Assembly (NCBI GenBank): GCA_964532155.1 | Contig: CAZHGN010000005.1 | Span: forward strand, 1-52,570 | Source of the DNA: HGM11416 sp964532155 | Lineage (GTDB): Bacteria > Bacillota > Clostridia > Christensenellales > Borkfalkiaceae | Direction of reading: 5' to 3' | Length of the DNA: 52,570 bases | In this document: piece by piece, positions 8,303-16,101 of the stretch | Layout: each line of letters starts with the position of its first letter | Position numbering within the stretch: the stretch's first letter is position 1 | Notes under the pieces: generated by a model | Databases searched by the model: none | Seen by the model: the letters and a program-made list of their open reading frames with translations, nothing else | What the model was told of the DNA's origin: nothing | Program-made: the position numbers and the translations under genes

Positions 8303-9331
8303 ATGACGAACAAAAGACTTTTCGGATATACCGAAGACGGGAGAGAAGTTAACGAGTATACCCTCGATAACGGTACTATAGAGGCACGTTTTCTCGATTA
8401 CGGCTGTATTATAAAGAACGTTTTCGTGTGCGGCAAGGACGGTAAAAAGCGCGACGTTGTTTTGGGTTACGACGACGTTTCGGGGTACGAGAAAAACGAC
8501 GGTTATCTCGGCGCTTTCGTCGGGCGCGTGGCGAACAGAATTAAAAACGCCGAGTTTTCGCTTAACGGAAAGAAGTATAAACTTTTTGCGAACGACGGTA
8601 AAAATTGCTTGCACGGCGGAAAAATCGGCTTCGACAAAAAGGTTTTCGAAGGGGAATTCGTCGGCGACGACCTTGTTTTTTCGACCTATTCTCCCGACGG
8701 CGACGAGGGGTTTCCGGGCGGGCTTGCCGTCAAGGTAATATATTCGCTTAAGGGAGGCGCGCTCGATATCCGTTACGAGGCGGTTTGCGATGCCGACACG
8801 CCTATAAGCTTTACTAATCACTCTTATTTTAATTTATCCGACGAGGAAACGGTCGCCGAGCACACGCTTGCCGTCAACGCCGATTTTATCACTCCGGTAA
8901 ACGATTCGCTTATTCCGACCGGCGAACTTGCGTGCGTAGAAGATACGCCGTTTGATTTTAGAAAAGGTCAAAAAGTCGGCTTATATGTCGATTATCCGCA
9001 TAAACAGTTGAAAATCGCAGGTGGTTACGATCATAATTTCGTGCTTAAAAATTACGGCTCGTACGAAAAGGTCGCCACTCTTTTTGCCGAAGACAGCGGC
9101 ATTTCGATGGACGTTTTTACCGATAATATGGGTATGCAGGTTTATTCGGGTAATTTCCTTGGCGGAGCCGTCGGCAAGGGCGGTAAGGTTTATAACAAGC
9201 GCGCGGCGATTTGCCTCGAAACGCAAGGTTTTCCCAATGCCGTAAACCAAATATCGTTTCCTTCGGTAATTTTAAAAGCGGGCGCAACCTACCGCAAAAG
9301 GACGACTTATTCTTTCTCGGTAATAAAATAA
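8303..9331 (+). CDS. galM: Aldose 1-epimerase (mutarotase)
   Basis: Interconverts the alpha and beta anomers of aldoses such as galactose and glucose. The 342-residue product shows the family pattern: a YDDVSGYEKNDGYLGAFVGR segment near residues 56-75, His104 in CLHGG, His173 in FTNHSYFNLS (the catalytic acid region), and the catalytic Glu in LETQGFPNAVN near residue 311. An AAGGAAG site precedes the ATG. Its stop overlaps the comF start by one base. No other galactose genes are nearby, so its sugar substrate in this organism is open. Confidence 0.92.
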   Translation: MTNKRLFGYTEDGREVNEYTLDNGTIEARFLDYGCIIKNVFVCGKDGKKRDVVLGYDDVSGYEKNDGYLGAFVGRVANRIKNAEFSLNGKKYKLFANDGKNCLHGGKIGFDKKVFEGEFVGDDLVFSTYSPDGDEGFPGGLAVKVIYSLKGGALDIRYEAVCDADTPISFTNHSYFNLSDEETVAEHTLAVNADFITPVNDSLIPTGELACVEDTPFDFRKGQKVGLYVDYPHKQLKIAGGYDHNFVLKNYGSYEKVATLFAEDSGISMDVFTDNMGMQVYSGNFLGGAVGKGGKVYNKRAAICLETQGFPNAVNQISFPSVILKAGATYRKRTTYSFSVIK

Positions 9332-10131
9332 TGGACGACAAGGTCGAAAAAGTTAAAACGGATTCGGGCTCGTACGGCTTGAAAAAAGACGAAAGCACTC
9401 TCGGTAAATTGAAGTTAAAGCTTAAAAAATTCTTTTTTCCGATAGATCTTACGTGTAACCTTTGCGGAAGGGAGATTTTTTCGGGCTTGTTTTGCGCCGA
9501 GTGTGAAAGCACGCTGGTTTTTAACGACGGCGTGATATGCGATCACTGCGGAAGGCGCATTTTTAACGCCGAAGAGCGTTGTTTTTCGTGCAACGGCAGG
9601 GATACTTATTTCGAGCGAGCGCGTAGCGCGTTCGTGTATGCGGACGGCGTTAAAAAACTTATAACCGCCCTAAAATACGAGGGCAAGCGTTACCTTGCGG
9701 AAATTCTCGCAAAATACCTTGCCGATAAATATTATTCGTCTTTTTTTAATTCGGAACTGGTCGTTTATCCGCCGATGAGCGAAGAGCGGCTTTTAGAACG
9801 AGGGTATAATCAAGCCGAACTTATTTGCGACGAGTTTTCTCGGCTGACGGGTATTCCGGTCGGGCGCTCGGTGTTTTTAAAAACCAAGGAGACCAAACGG
9901 CAAGCGACTCTCGATGCCGAAGAGCGGCGCAATAACCTTCGCGGCAGTTTTACCTTAATCGATAAAGCGTCGGTAAAAGGCAAAAGGGTGCTTATAATCG
10001 ACGACGTTATGACTACCGGCGCTACGACGGAAACGCTTTCGCGGCTCTTAGTCAAAGCGGGCGCTTCGGTCGTTCACGTACTTACCGTCGCCTCGGTTGC
10101 GAAGGGGATCGAGGGTAAGGCTTTTAAGTAA
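9331..10131 (+). CDS. comF: ComF family protein (phosphoribosyltransferase domain)
   Basis: A 266-residue protein. The ATG overlapping the galM stop (TAATG) is preferred over an in-frame start 120 nt earlier inside galM. The N-terminal half carries two zinc-ribbon pairs (Cys42/45 with 55/58, and Cys70/73 with 84/87). The C-terminal half is a PRTase fold with the PRPP loop VLIIDDVMTTGAT. ComF proteins take part in DNA uptake or strand handling in competent bacteria, though the biochemical role is poorly defined. No comEA/comEC/comFA genes are near, so competence cannot be inferred from this gene alone. Confidence 0.85.
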   Translation: MDDKVEKVKTDSGSYGLKKDESTLGKLKLKLKKFFFPIDLTCNLCGREIFSGLFCAECESTLVFNDGVICDHCGRRIFNAEERCFSCNGRDTYFERARSAFVYADGVKKLITALKYEGKRYLAEILAKYLADKYYSSFFNSELVVYPPMSEERLLERGYNQAELICDEFSRLTGIPVGRSVFLKTKETKRQATLDAEERRNNLRGSFTLIDKASVKGKRVLIIDDVMTTGATTETLSRLLVKAGASVVHVLTVASVAKGIEGKAFK

Positions 10132-10231
10132 CGCGTAAAGCGGTTGAGCGGTGCGCGCGGTTACCGTTTTTGCCGTTAGATACCTTTCGGCAGTAGAAAA
10201 CAATTACTAAAAAGGTTAAAAAGGAATATCT

Positions 10232-10516
10232 ATGCTTAAACATGTCGTAATGTGGAAATTTAAGCCCGGACGCGAGGATTCGGTCGATGCTTTTTTGAAC
10301 GGTCTTAGGGGGCTTTACGGACAAATTGAGAGCCTTAAGTCGCTTGAAATAGGCGAAAACGAGTTTGCCGAAAGCGATTTCGACGCCGTTCTCATTGCCG
10401 AATTCGAGGACGTCGCGGGGCTTGACGCTTATAAAAACGATCCGAGACATCAGGCTTTGTCGGCTCTTTGCAAGAGTATACGCACCGAACGCCATTCGGT
10501 CGATTATTTTTTTTGA
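10232..10516 (+). CDS. Dabb (stress-responsive alpha/beta barrel) domain protein
   Basis: A 94-residue single-domain protein starting MLKHVVMWKFKPG, the usual opening of the Dabb family. DPRHQ near residue 70 and a C-terminal SVDYFF complete the pattern. Dabb proteins form dimeric ferredoxin-like barrels; most bacterial members have no known substrate. It has an AAAGG site and lies 32 nt before ecfA1, so it may share that transcript. The domain call is good; function is unknown. Confidence 0.8.
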   Translation: MLKHVVMWKFKPGREDSVDAFLNGLRGLYGQIESLKSLEIGENEFAESDFDAVLIAEFEDVAGLDAYKNDPRHQALSALCKSIRTERHSVDYFF

Positions 10517-10548
10517 TAGGCGCTTTTGAATAAAAGCGGAGGTTTGTT

Positions 10549-11382
10549 ATGTCTGCTGTAAAATTCGACAACGTAAGTTTTTCTTACGGCGACGGAATAA
10601 ACGTCGTGAACGGTCTGAATTTAGAAATAGAAGAAGGCGAGCTCGTAGCGATAGTCGGGCGTAACGGAAGCGGTAAAAGCACCGCCGCCAAGCTCATAAA
10701 CGGCTTGCTCGTCCCCGACGTCGGCAAGGTGTACGTCTACGGCACCGATACTTCCGAGGCGAAGGACATTTTTGCCGTTCGGAGCAAGGTGGGAATGGTT
10801 TTTCAAAATCCGGATAACCAAATGGTTGCCACCATTGTCGAGGACGACGTTGCTTTCGGCCCCGAAAATCTCGGTGTGGAGAGGGAAGAGATCGGCAAAA
10901 GAATAGATTTTGCCCTTTCGGCAACGGGTACCGCGGCGTTTCGCGATAAGCCGTCGGCTGAACTTTCGGGCGGGCAAAAGCAGCGCGTTGCCATTGCGGG
11001 CGTGCTTGCGGTTAATCCTAAACTGCTGATCTTGGACGAAGCGACTTCGATGCTCGATCCTATCGGCAGGCGCGAGGTTGTAGACGTCGTGAAAAAGCTC
11101 AATAAGGAGCGCGGAATGACCGTTATCACCGTTACTCATTATATGGAAGAGGCGGTCGATGCCGACCGCGTTATCGTTATGGACGGCGGCAAAGTTATCT
11201 TTTCGGGTACCCCGCGCGAAGTTTTTTCTCGCGAAAAGGAGCTTGAAGAGTGCGGTTTGTGTTTGCCGCGCGCAACGTATATTTTTAACAGGCTTAAGGA
11301 AAACGGAGTGATAGACGGCGACGTCGTTTTGACCGGAGACGAACTCGAGGTGAGATTATGCGAATCGTATCGGAAGGATTGA
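10549..11382 (+). CDS. ecfA1: ECF transporter ATPase EcfA1
   Basis: One of two ATPases of the energy-coupling factor module that powers several vitamin-uptake S components. 277 residues with Walker A GRNGSGKST (37-45), Q-loop FQNPDNQ, signature LSGGQKQR and Walker B ending LLILDEATSMLD, the degenerate form typical of EcfA1. The ATG follows GGAGG. The gene overlaps ecfA2 by 25 nt. No S component lies next to the module, which fits a group-II ECF system whose substrate proteins are encoded elsewhere. Confidence 0.93.
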   Translation: MSAVKFDNVSFSYGDGINVVNGLNLEIEEGELVAIVGRNGSGKSTAAKLINGLLVPDVGKVYVYGTDTSEAKDIFAVRSKVGMVFQNPDNQMVATIVEDDVAFGPENLGVEREEIGKRIDFALSATGTAAFRDKPSAELSGGQKQRVAIAGVLAVNPKLLILDEATSMLDPIGRREVVDVVKKLNKERGMTVITVTHYMEEAVDADRVIVMDGGKVIFSGTPREVFSREKELEECGLCLPRATYIFNRLKENGVIDGDVVLTGDELEVRLCESYRKD

Positions 11383-12218
11383 GTTTTTCGTACGATTTCT
11401 CTAAAAAAAGGAAAATTTACGCTTTCGAAGGGTTGGATTTGACCATAGACGAGGGTGAATTTTTCGGTATTATAGGGCAAACCGGCAGCGGAAAATCAAC
11501 TTTTATTCAACATTTAAACGCGCTTATTCCCGTGCAAGAGGGTAAACTTCGCGTGGGAGATTTCGATCTCGATCCTAAAATAAAGGGGTATAAAAAGAGC
11601 CTTAAACCGCTCAGGAGCAGAGTCGGACTTGTTTTTCAGTACCCCGAATACCAACTTTTTGCCGACAGCGTTTTTAAAGACGTTGCGTTCGGTGTGCGTA
11701 ACTTTTTTCCAATGCTTGACGAAAGCGGAGTCGAACGGCGCGTGCGCGAGGCTATACGCGCGGTGGGGCTCGACTACGAAAGCGTAAAGGATAAATCGCC
11801 TTTCGATTTGTCGGGCGGTCAAAAAAGGAGAGTTGCGATTGCCGGCGTGCTTGCAACCGAGCCGGACGTGCTCGTTCTCGACGAACCGGTTGCGGGGCTC
11901 GATCCGCTCGGAAAAAAAGTTTTGATGGAGCTTTTGCATTCCATTGCTCGCCCCGACAGAACGATAATAATCGTTTCGCACGATATGGACGAGGTGTGCG
12001 AAAACTGCTCTCGCATTGCCGTTTTTGAAAACGGCAGATTAAAAACTTCGGGTACGCCCGAGGAAGTTTTCGGCGGCGTTATGGATTTTAAACTCGAACG
12101 GCCGCTTGCCGCAAGAATTAAGCGGTCGCTTGCCGCGGTCGGTTGCGAACTTAGTTGCAAACTGAAAACGCAGGATTTAATCGACGAAATAACCGTCAGG
12201 CTTAAAGAAAAAAAATGA
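11358..12218 (+). CDS. ecfA2: ECF transporter ATPase EcfA2
   Basis: Second ATPase of the ECF module. 286 residues with Walker A GQTGSGKST, Q-loop FQYPEYQLF, signature LSGGQKRR, Walker B VLVLDEPVAGLDP and the H-loop in IIIVSHDMDEV. It starts inside the end of ecfA1 behind AGGTGA, indicating translational coupling and 1:1 expression. A 61-nt spacer that contains a copy of the dispersed 18-bp repeat separates it from ecfT. Confidence 0.93.
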   Translation: MRIVSEGLSFSYDFSKKRKIYAFEGLDLTIDEGEFFGIIGQTGSGKSTFIQHLNALIPVQEGKLRVGDFDLDPKIKGYKKSLKPLRSRVGLVFQYPEYQLFADSVFKDVAFGVRNFFPMLDESGVERRVREAIRAVGLDYESVKDKSPFDLSGGQKRRVAIAGVLATEPDVLVLDEPVAGLDPLGKKVLMELLHSIARPDRTIIIVSHDMDEVCENCSRIAVFENGRLKTSGTPEEVFGGVMDFKLERPLAARIKRSLAAVGCELSCKLKTQDLIDEITVRLKEKK

Positions 12219-12239
12219 AACTTGGACGGCTAATAGTGC

Positions 12240-12257
12240 CGATAATCGCGCTATAGC
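12240..12257 (+). repeat. Dispersed repeat, diverged copy B
   Basis: CGATAATCGCGCTATAGC, 14 of 18 positions shared with copy A. It is followed by CCTACTTTT, a tail resembling that of copy E at 35767. Lies between ecfA2 and ecfT. Confidence 0.45.
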
Positions 12258-12279
12258 CCTACTTTTATAGGCGGATAAA

Positions 12280-13101
12280 ATGCTTAAAGACATATCCTTC
12301 GGGCAGTATTATAAAACGAAGTCGTTTGTCCATTCGATGGACGCACGAATAAAACTGCTGTTATTAATTGCATACTTAGTGGCTGTTTTCCTCGTAAAAA
12401 ATTTTTACGGGTTTGTTGCCGTCGTGCTATTTATTGCCCTTGCGGTGCTCTTTTCGCGCGTGCCCGTTTCCAAGGTTTTAAAAAGTCTTAAGGGGATAAT
12501 TTTTCTTATTATCTTTACCGTGATTTTAAATATTTTGTTTTTCGGCTCGGAAGACGGCACGGTTTTGTTTTCGATTTTCGGGTTGGGCATAACGGACAGG
12601 GCGTTATATTATTCGGCTTTTATGGCGCTTAGGCTAATGCTGCTCGTTTTCGGCAGTTCGGTTCTAACTCTTACGACCACACCGGTAGAGCTTACCGATG
12701 GCATAGAAAGTTTGCTCTCGCCGTTAAAAATCGTTAAATTTCCCGTCCACGAATTGGCTCTTATAATGAGCATTGCATTGCGGTTTATACCTACCATTGC
12801 CGAGGAGGCGGAAAGAGTTATGAACGCGCAAAAAGCGCGCGGCGGCAGTTTCGACGACGGCGGACCGATTGCTCGAGTAAAAGCGATGATCCCCGTGCTA
12901 ATTCCGCTTTTGGTCGGATCGTTTAGGCGTGCGGAAGAACTCGGCGACGCTATGGACGCGCGGTGTTACAACGGAAGCACTAACAGAACGCGGTATAAAA
13001 AACTTCGCATGACCTATCGCGATCCCATTGCCGTTCTCGTTTTTGCGGCATGCCTTGCCGCGGTTATATTTTTAAATTCTAAATTCGGAGCGTTGCTATG
13101 A
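12280..13101 (+). CDS. ecfT: ECF transporter transmembrane protein EcfT
   Basis: Membrane scaffold that couples EcfA1/A2 ATP hydrolysis to S components. 273 residues with five or six hydrophobic helices. The coupling-helix region contains the AxAxRGG-like motif (MNAQKARGGSF, near residue 185) and a second basic segment (GDAMDARCYN). It opens with HSMDARIKLLL, a typical EcfT start. Its stop overlaps the truA start by 4 nt, the order seen in many Firmicutes, although the ribosomal-protein genes usually found upstream are absent here. Confidence 0.93.
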   Translation: MLKDISFGQYYKTKSFVHSMDARIKLLLLIAYLVAVFLVKNFYGFVAVVLFIALAVLFSRVPVSKVLKSLKGIIFLIIFTVILNILFFGSEDGTVLFSIFGLGITDRALYYSAFMALRLMLLVFGSSVLTLTTTPVELTDGIESLLSPLKIVKFPVHELALIMSIALRFIPTIAEEAERVMNAQKARGGSFDDGGPIARVKAMIPVLIPLLVGSFRRAEELGDAMDARCYNGSTNRTRYKKLRMTYRDPIAVLVFAACLAAVIFLNSKFGALL

Positions 13102-13859
13102 GAGTCGTTCTCGTTCTTCAGTATCACGGAAGGGATTTTTGCGGTTGGCAGGTTCAGCCGGGGCTTCGCACCGTTCAAGGCGTGCTCGAAGATACTATTG
13201 CTTCGCTTATCGGTTCTCGCGTAACGGTGACCGGTAGCGGTCGCACGGACAGTGGCGTTCATGCCCTCTGTCAAGTCGCTCATTTCGATACCGAATACGC
13301 AAGCATTCCTCCCGAAAGATACAGTTTTGCTCTCAACGTTATTTTGCCTCCCGACGTCAAGGTTCTGAAAAGTTTTCTTGCGCCCGACGGTTTTCACGCT
13401 CGCTACGCGGCAAAGCGCAAAACTTATAAATATTCTTTTTACGTAAGCGATTGCACCTTGCCTATGTATGACGACAGGGCTTTGCAAATTTATAAGGTCG
13501 ACGTAAGCCGAATGGCTAAAGCCGCCGAATATATCGTCGGCGAGCACGATTTTAAGTGTTTTCTTGCCGCCGACAGCGACGTTATCGATACCGTTCGCCG
13601 CGTTTATTCTTGCGATATTACTTGCCGTGGTCGGTTTATAGATTTAACCGTTTGTGGTAACGGATTTTTATATAATATGGTAAGAACTATAGCGGGTACG
13701 CTATATTTTGCCGGTATAGGAAAAATAGAGCCGTCGGATGTGGAAAAAATTATAAACGGCAAAGATAGGGAACTTGCGGGTAAAACGCTTGCCGCAAAAG
13801 GGCTTTCGCTTATTGACGTCGAGTATAAGGAATTTAAAGCGTCGAGTTTTTTGGAATAA
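13098..13859 (+). CDS. truA: tRNA pseudouridine(38-40) synthase TruA
   Basis: Converts uridines 38-40 in the anticodon stem-loop of many tRNAs to pseudouridine. 253 residues, close to the usual length. The catalytic Asp51 lies in GRTDSGVHA and is followed by the substrate-binding block YAAKRKTYKY. The C-terminal NGFLYNMVRTIAGTL motif is intact. It is translationally coupled to ecfT (ATGA overlap). A short terminator-like hairpin follows. Confidence 0.95.
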   Translation: MRVVLVLQYHGRDFCGWQVQPGLRTVQGVLEDTIASLIGSRVTVTGSGRTDSGVHALCQVAHFDTEYASIPPERYSFALNVILPPDVKVLKSFLAPDGFHARYAAKRKTYKYSFYVSDCTLPMYDDRALQIYKVDVSRMAKAAEYIVGEHDFKCFLAADSDVIDTVRRVYSCDITCRGRFIDLTVCGNGFLYNMVRTIAGTLYFAGIGKIEPSDVEKIINGKDRELAGKTLAAKGLSLIDVEYKEFKASSFLE

Positions 13860-13910
13860 TAATTTAGTTTAAACAGCATAATAAACCATAGTTTAACGCG
13901 CGCCGAGTCG

Positions 13911-13937
13911 AAAAAAAGCCGAAACGGCGTGTTTTTT
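13911..13937 (+). terminator. Rho-independent terminator after truA
   Basis: An A-tract, a short GCCG-aaa-CGGC stem, then GTGTTTTTT. The GC stem is only 4 bp, so strength is uncertain, but position and orientation fit the end of the ecf-truA unit. Confidence 0.5.
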
Positions 13938-13990
13938 ATTGCTTTTTTTGTTTTATGCGAGCGGTAATGTGCGCGCCGCGCGGATATTTC

Positions 13991-14019
13991 TTGACAAAAG
14001 AGGGGTATTGTGATATATA
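13991..14019 (+). promoter_or_regulatory. Sigma-A promoter of the patatin / aro cluster
   Basis: TTGACA, 17 bp, TATATA. It leaves an untranslated leader of about 130 nt before the patatin gene. I saw no clear attenuator in the leader. Confidence 0.75.
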
Positions 14020-14155
14020 TTATACATACTGTTACGGTGAATAATCGGGGTATTATAACCGTAGCGCTATTCGGCGGCGGTTAATTTGCGGCGGTCGGGG
14101 TTTTTGTGCCGAGCGTGCCGTACGTTATTTCCGCGAAAATTCATTTCGATAGAAT

Positions 14156-14968
14156 ATGATAAATTTTTTTAGAAAATATTTCGGCAAAAAAAAGAAAAAG
14201 CTCGGCTTGGCTCTCGGCAGCGGGGGTGCAAAGGGTATGGCGCACGTCGGCGTAATACGCGCTTTCGACGAGGAAGGCATTTCGTTCGACGTCGTCAGCG
14301 GCTCAAGCATCGGCTCGGTCGTAGGCGGTATGTACGCCGCGGGTTATTCGTCGTCGGCTATGGTCGCGTATTTATCGCAAAGCGAACTATTCGCCGCGCA
14401 GACTCTCGTTAAGTTGACGCTTAGCGGTAAAACGGTAGAAGATATTTTTTCCGACGTGATAGGCGGCGCGAATTTCGACGAGCTCACGTTGCCGTTTGCC
14501 GCCGTTGCCGCCGACGTTTTCAGCGGCGAGCAAGTAGTGATAAAAGAAGGTTCGGTCGCCCGTGCGATGCGTGCGTCTTCCGCAATACCTCCCGTTCTTA
14601 AGGCGGTTGAACTCGACGGACGGTTGCTTGTCGACGGCGCGTACGTAAATTCCGTGCCTGCCGACGTCGCGAAGGGGTTGGGTGCGGACTTCGTAATCGG
14701 CGTAAATCTTTCGGCGGATTTGCCGACTAACGAACTGATAAAGAACGCGCTCGATAGCAAATACCCCGACAACGGCATAAAACTGTGCGACAGGGCGGCG
14801 GTCGGTAGGGCTTTTTCGAATATTATGCTCGAGCCCGATTTGCGCGAATTTTCTTCGGCGACGGTTGCCAAGCAAAAACTTGAAGAAATGTACGAAATCG
14901 GCTACGAAACGGCAAAAAGCCGTATGTACGAAATAAAATCGGAACTAAAACGATTAAAAATTATATAA
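14156..14968 (+). CDS. Patatin-like phospholipase family protein (RssA/YlbK-like)
   Basis: Serine acyl hydrolase with the patatin Ser-Asp dyad. 270 residues: oxyanion loop GSGGAKGMAHVG (21-32), nucleophile Ser51 in GSSIG (49-53) and Asp160 in the DGA motif (160-162). A lysine-rich stretch (11-15) precedes the domain and there is no signal peptide. No good SD is visible before the ATG, so expression may be modest. It is the first gene behind the promoter at 13991, with aroC 11 nt downstream, so it probably shares a transcript with the shikimate genes. Substrate unknown. Confidence 0.85.
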   Translation: MINFFRKYFGKKKKKLGLALGSGGAKGMAHVGVIRAFDEEGISFDVVSGSSIGSVVGGMYAAGYSSSAMVAYLSQSELFAAQTLVKLTLSGKTVEDIFSDVIGGANFDELTLPFAAVAADVFSGEQVVIKEGSVARAMRASSAIPPVLKAVELDGRLLVDGAYVNSVPADVAKGLGADFVIGVNLSADLPTNELIKNALDSKYPDNGIKLCDRAAVGRAFSNIMLEPDLREFSSATVAKQKLEEMYEIGYETAKSRMYEIKSELKRLKII

Positions 14969-14978
14969 GGTAAAAATT

Positions 14979-16091
14979 ATGAAGCTTTATAAAGCAGGCG
15001 AATCTCACGGCGAAGCGATGGTTGCCGTGCTTACGGGCGTTCCGTCGGGGATAGCCGTTGACGAGCAAAAAATAAACGACGAGCTTAGGGCGCGTTCTAC
15101 GGCGTTTGGCAGAAGCGCAAGGCAGCAGATCGAAAAAGACGAGCTTGCTTTGCTTGCCGGGACGCATCGCGGAGTTACGTCGGGTAATAATATGGCGTTC
15201 GTTGTAAAAAACGCGGTGAAAACCGCCTGCGTTTATTCGGAAAACGGTGAGCAGGGCGGCGAGGCGTTGCCGCCTATTACGAATATTCGCCCCGGTCACG
15301 CCGATTTGCCCGGTCTTGTGAAATATCGTTTAGACGACGCGCGCTCGGTCGCCGAGGGCGCCTCGGCGAGAAACACTTGCCTCGACGTAGCGGCGGGCGG
15401 CGTTGCGCTTGCAATGCTTAAAATGCTCGGCATATCGGTAAAGGCGTTCGTGCGTGCGGTCGGCGGAGTAAAAGATTGCGCCGATTACGCTTTTGAAAAT
15501 ATCAATGCGGTTGCGCCGCTTTTTTCCGCGGACGGCGGGTTCGACGAAGCGTTCAAAAAAGAAACTTTGCGCTTTACGGAAAAGGGCGACAGCGTCGGCG
15601 GTACGGTCGAAATAAGGGTTTGCGGCGTGAAAGCGGGGTTCGGCGGTTATACTGCCGAAAGTCGTATTGACGGTGCTATAGCCCGAGATTTGTTTAATAT
15701 TCAAGCGATAAAAGGGGTATATTTCGGATTAAATCCGTACGATGGAATGCCGTGCGGAAGCGAATATGCCGACGAGATAATTTACGGCGAGGACGGCAAA
15801 AAAAGCCTGACAAAAAAGAGCGGCGGTATAGACGGCGGAATGACCAACGGCGGCGAAATAGTAATTACCGTCGGTGTTAAGCCGTTGCCGACTACTCGGC
15901 TCGGAGTGCCGTCGGTCGACGTTTTCGGCAATCCTTGTATATCGGCGAGGGAACGTGCCGACACGACTGCGGTTTTTGCGCTTTGTCCTGTACTTAAAGC
16001 GGTCGTTGCCATGACCGTTGCGGATTTTATCTGCCAAAGCCTCGGTTACGACAATATGAAGGACGTTTGCGAACGCTATCAAAAGCGTTAA
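14979..16091 (+). CDS. aroC: Chorismate synthase
   Basis: Last step of the shikimate pathway: anti-1,4 elimination of phosphate from EPSP to give chorismate, needing reduced FMN. 370 residues, near the usual length. The opening AGESHG motif, the RPGHADLPG block and the RASARNTCLDVA-like stretch (AEGASARNTCLDVAAGGVA) are present, as is the C-terminal region rich in conserved Asp and Thr. It has an AAGG site and lies 10 nt before the aroA-aroE fusion, so the last steps of the pathway are made together. Confidence 0.95.
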   Translation: MKLYKAGESHGEAMVAVLTGVPSGIAVDEQKINDELRARSTAFGRSARQQIEKDELALLAGTHRGVTSGNNMAFVVKNAVKTACVYSENGEQGGEALPPITNIRPGHADLPGLVKYRLDDARSVAEGASARNTCLDVAAGGVALAMLKMLGISVKAFVRAVGGVKDCADYAFENINAVAPLFSADGGFDEAFKKETLRFTEKGDSVGGTVEIRVCGVKAGFGGYTAESRIDGAIARDLFNIQAIKGVYFGLNPYDGMPCGSEYADEIIYGEDGKKSLTKKSGGIDGGMTNGGEIVITVGVKPLPTTRLGVPSVDVFGNPCISARERADTTAVFALCPVLKAVVAMTVADFICQSLGYDNMKDVCERYQKR

Positions 16092-16101
16092 GGAATGCGG
16101 T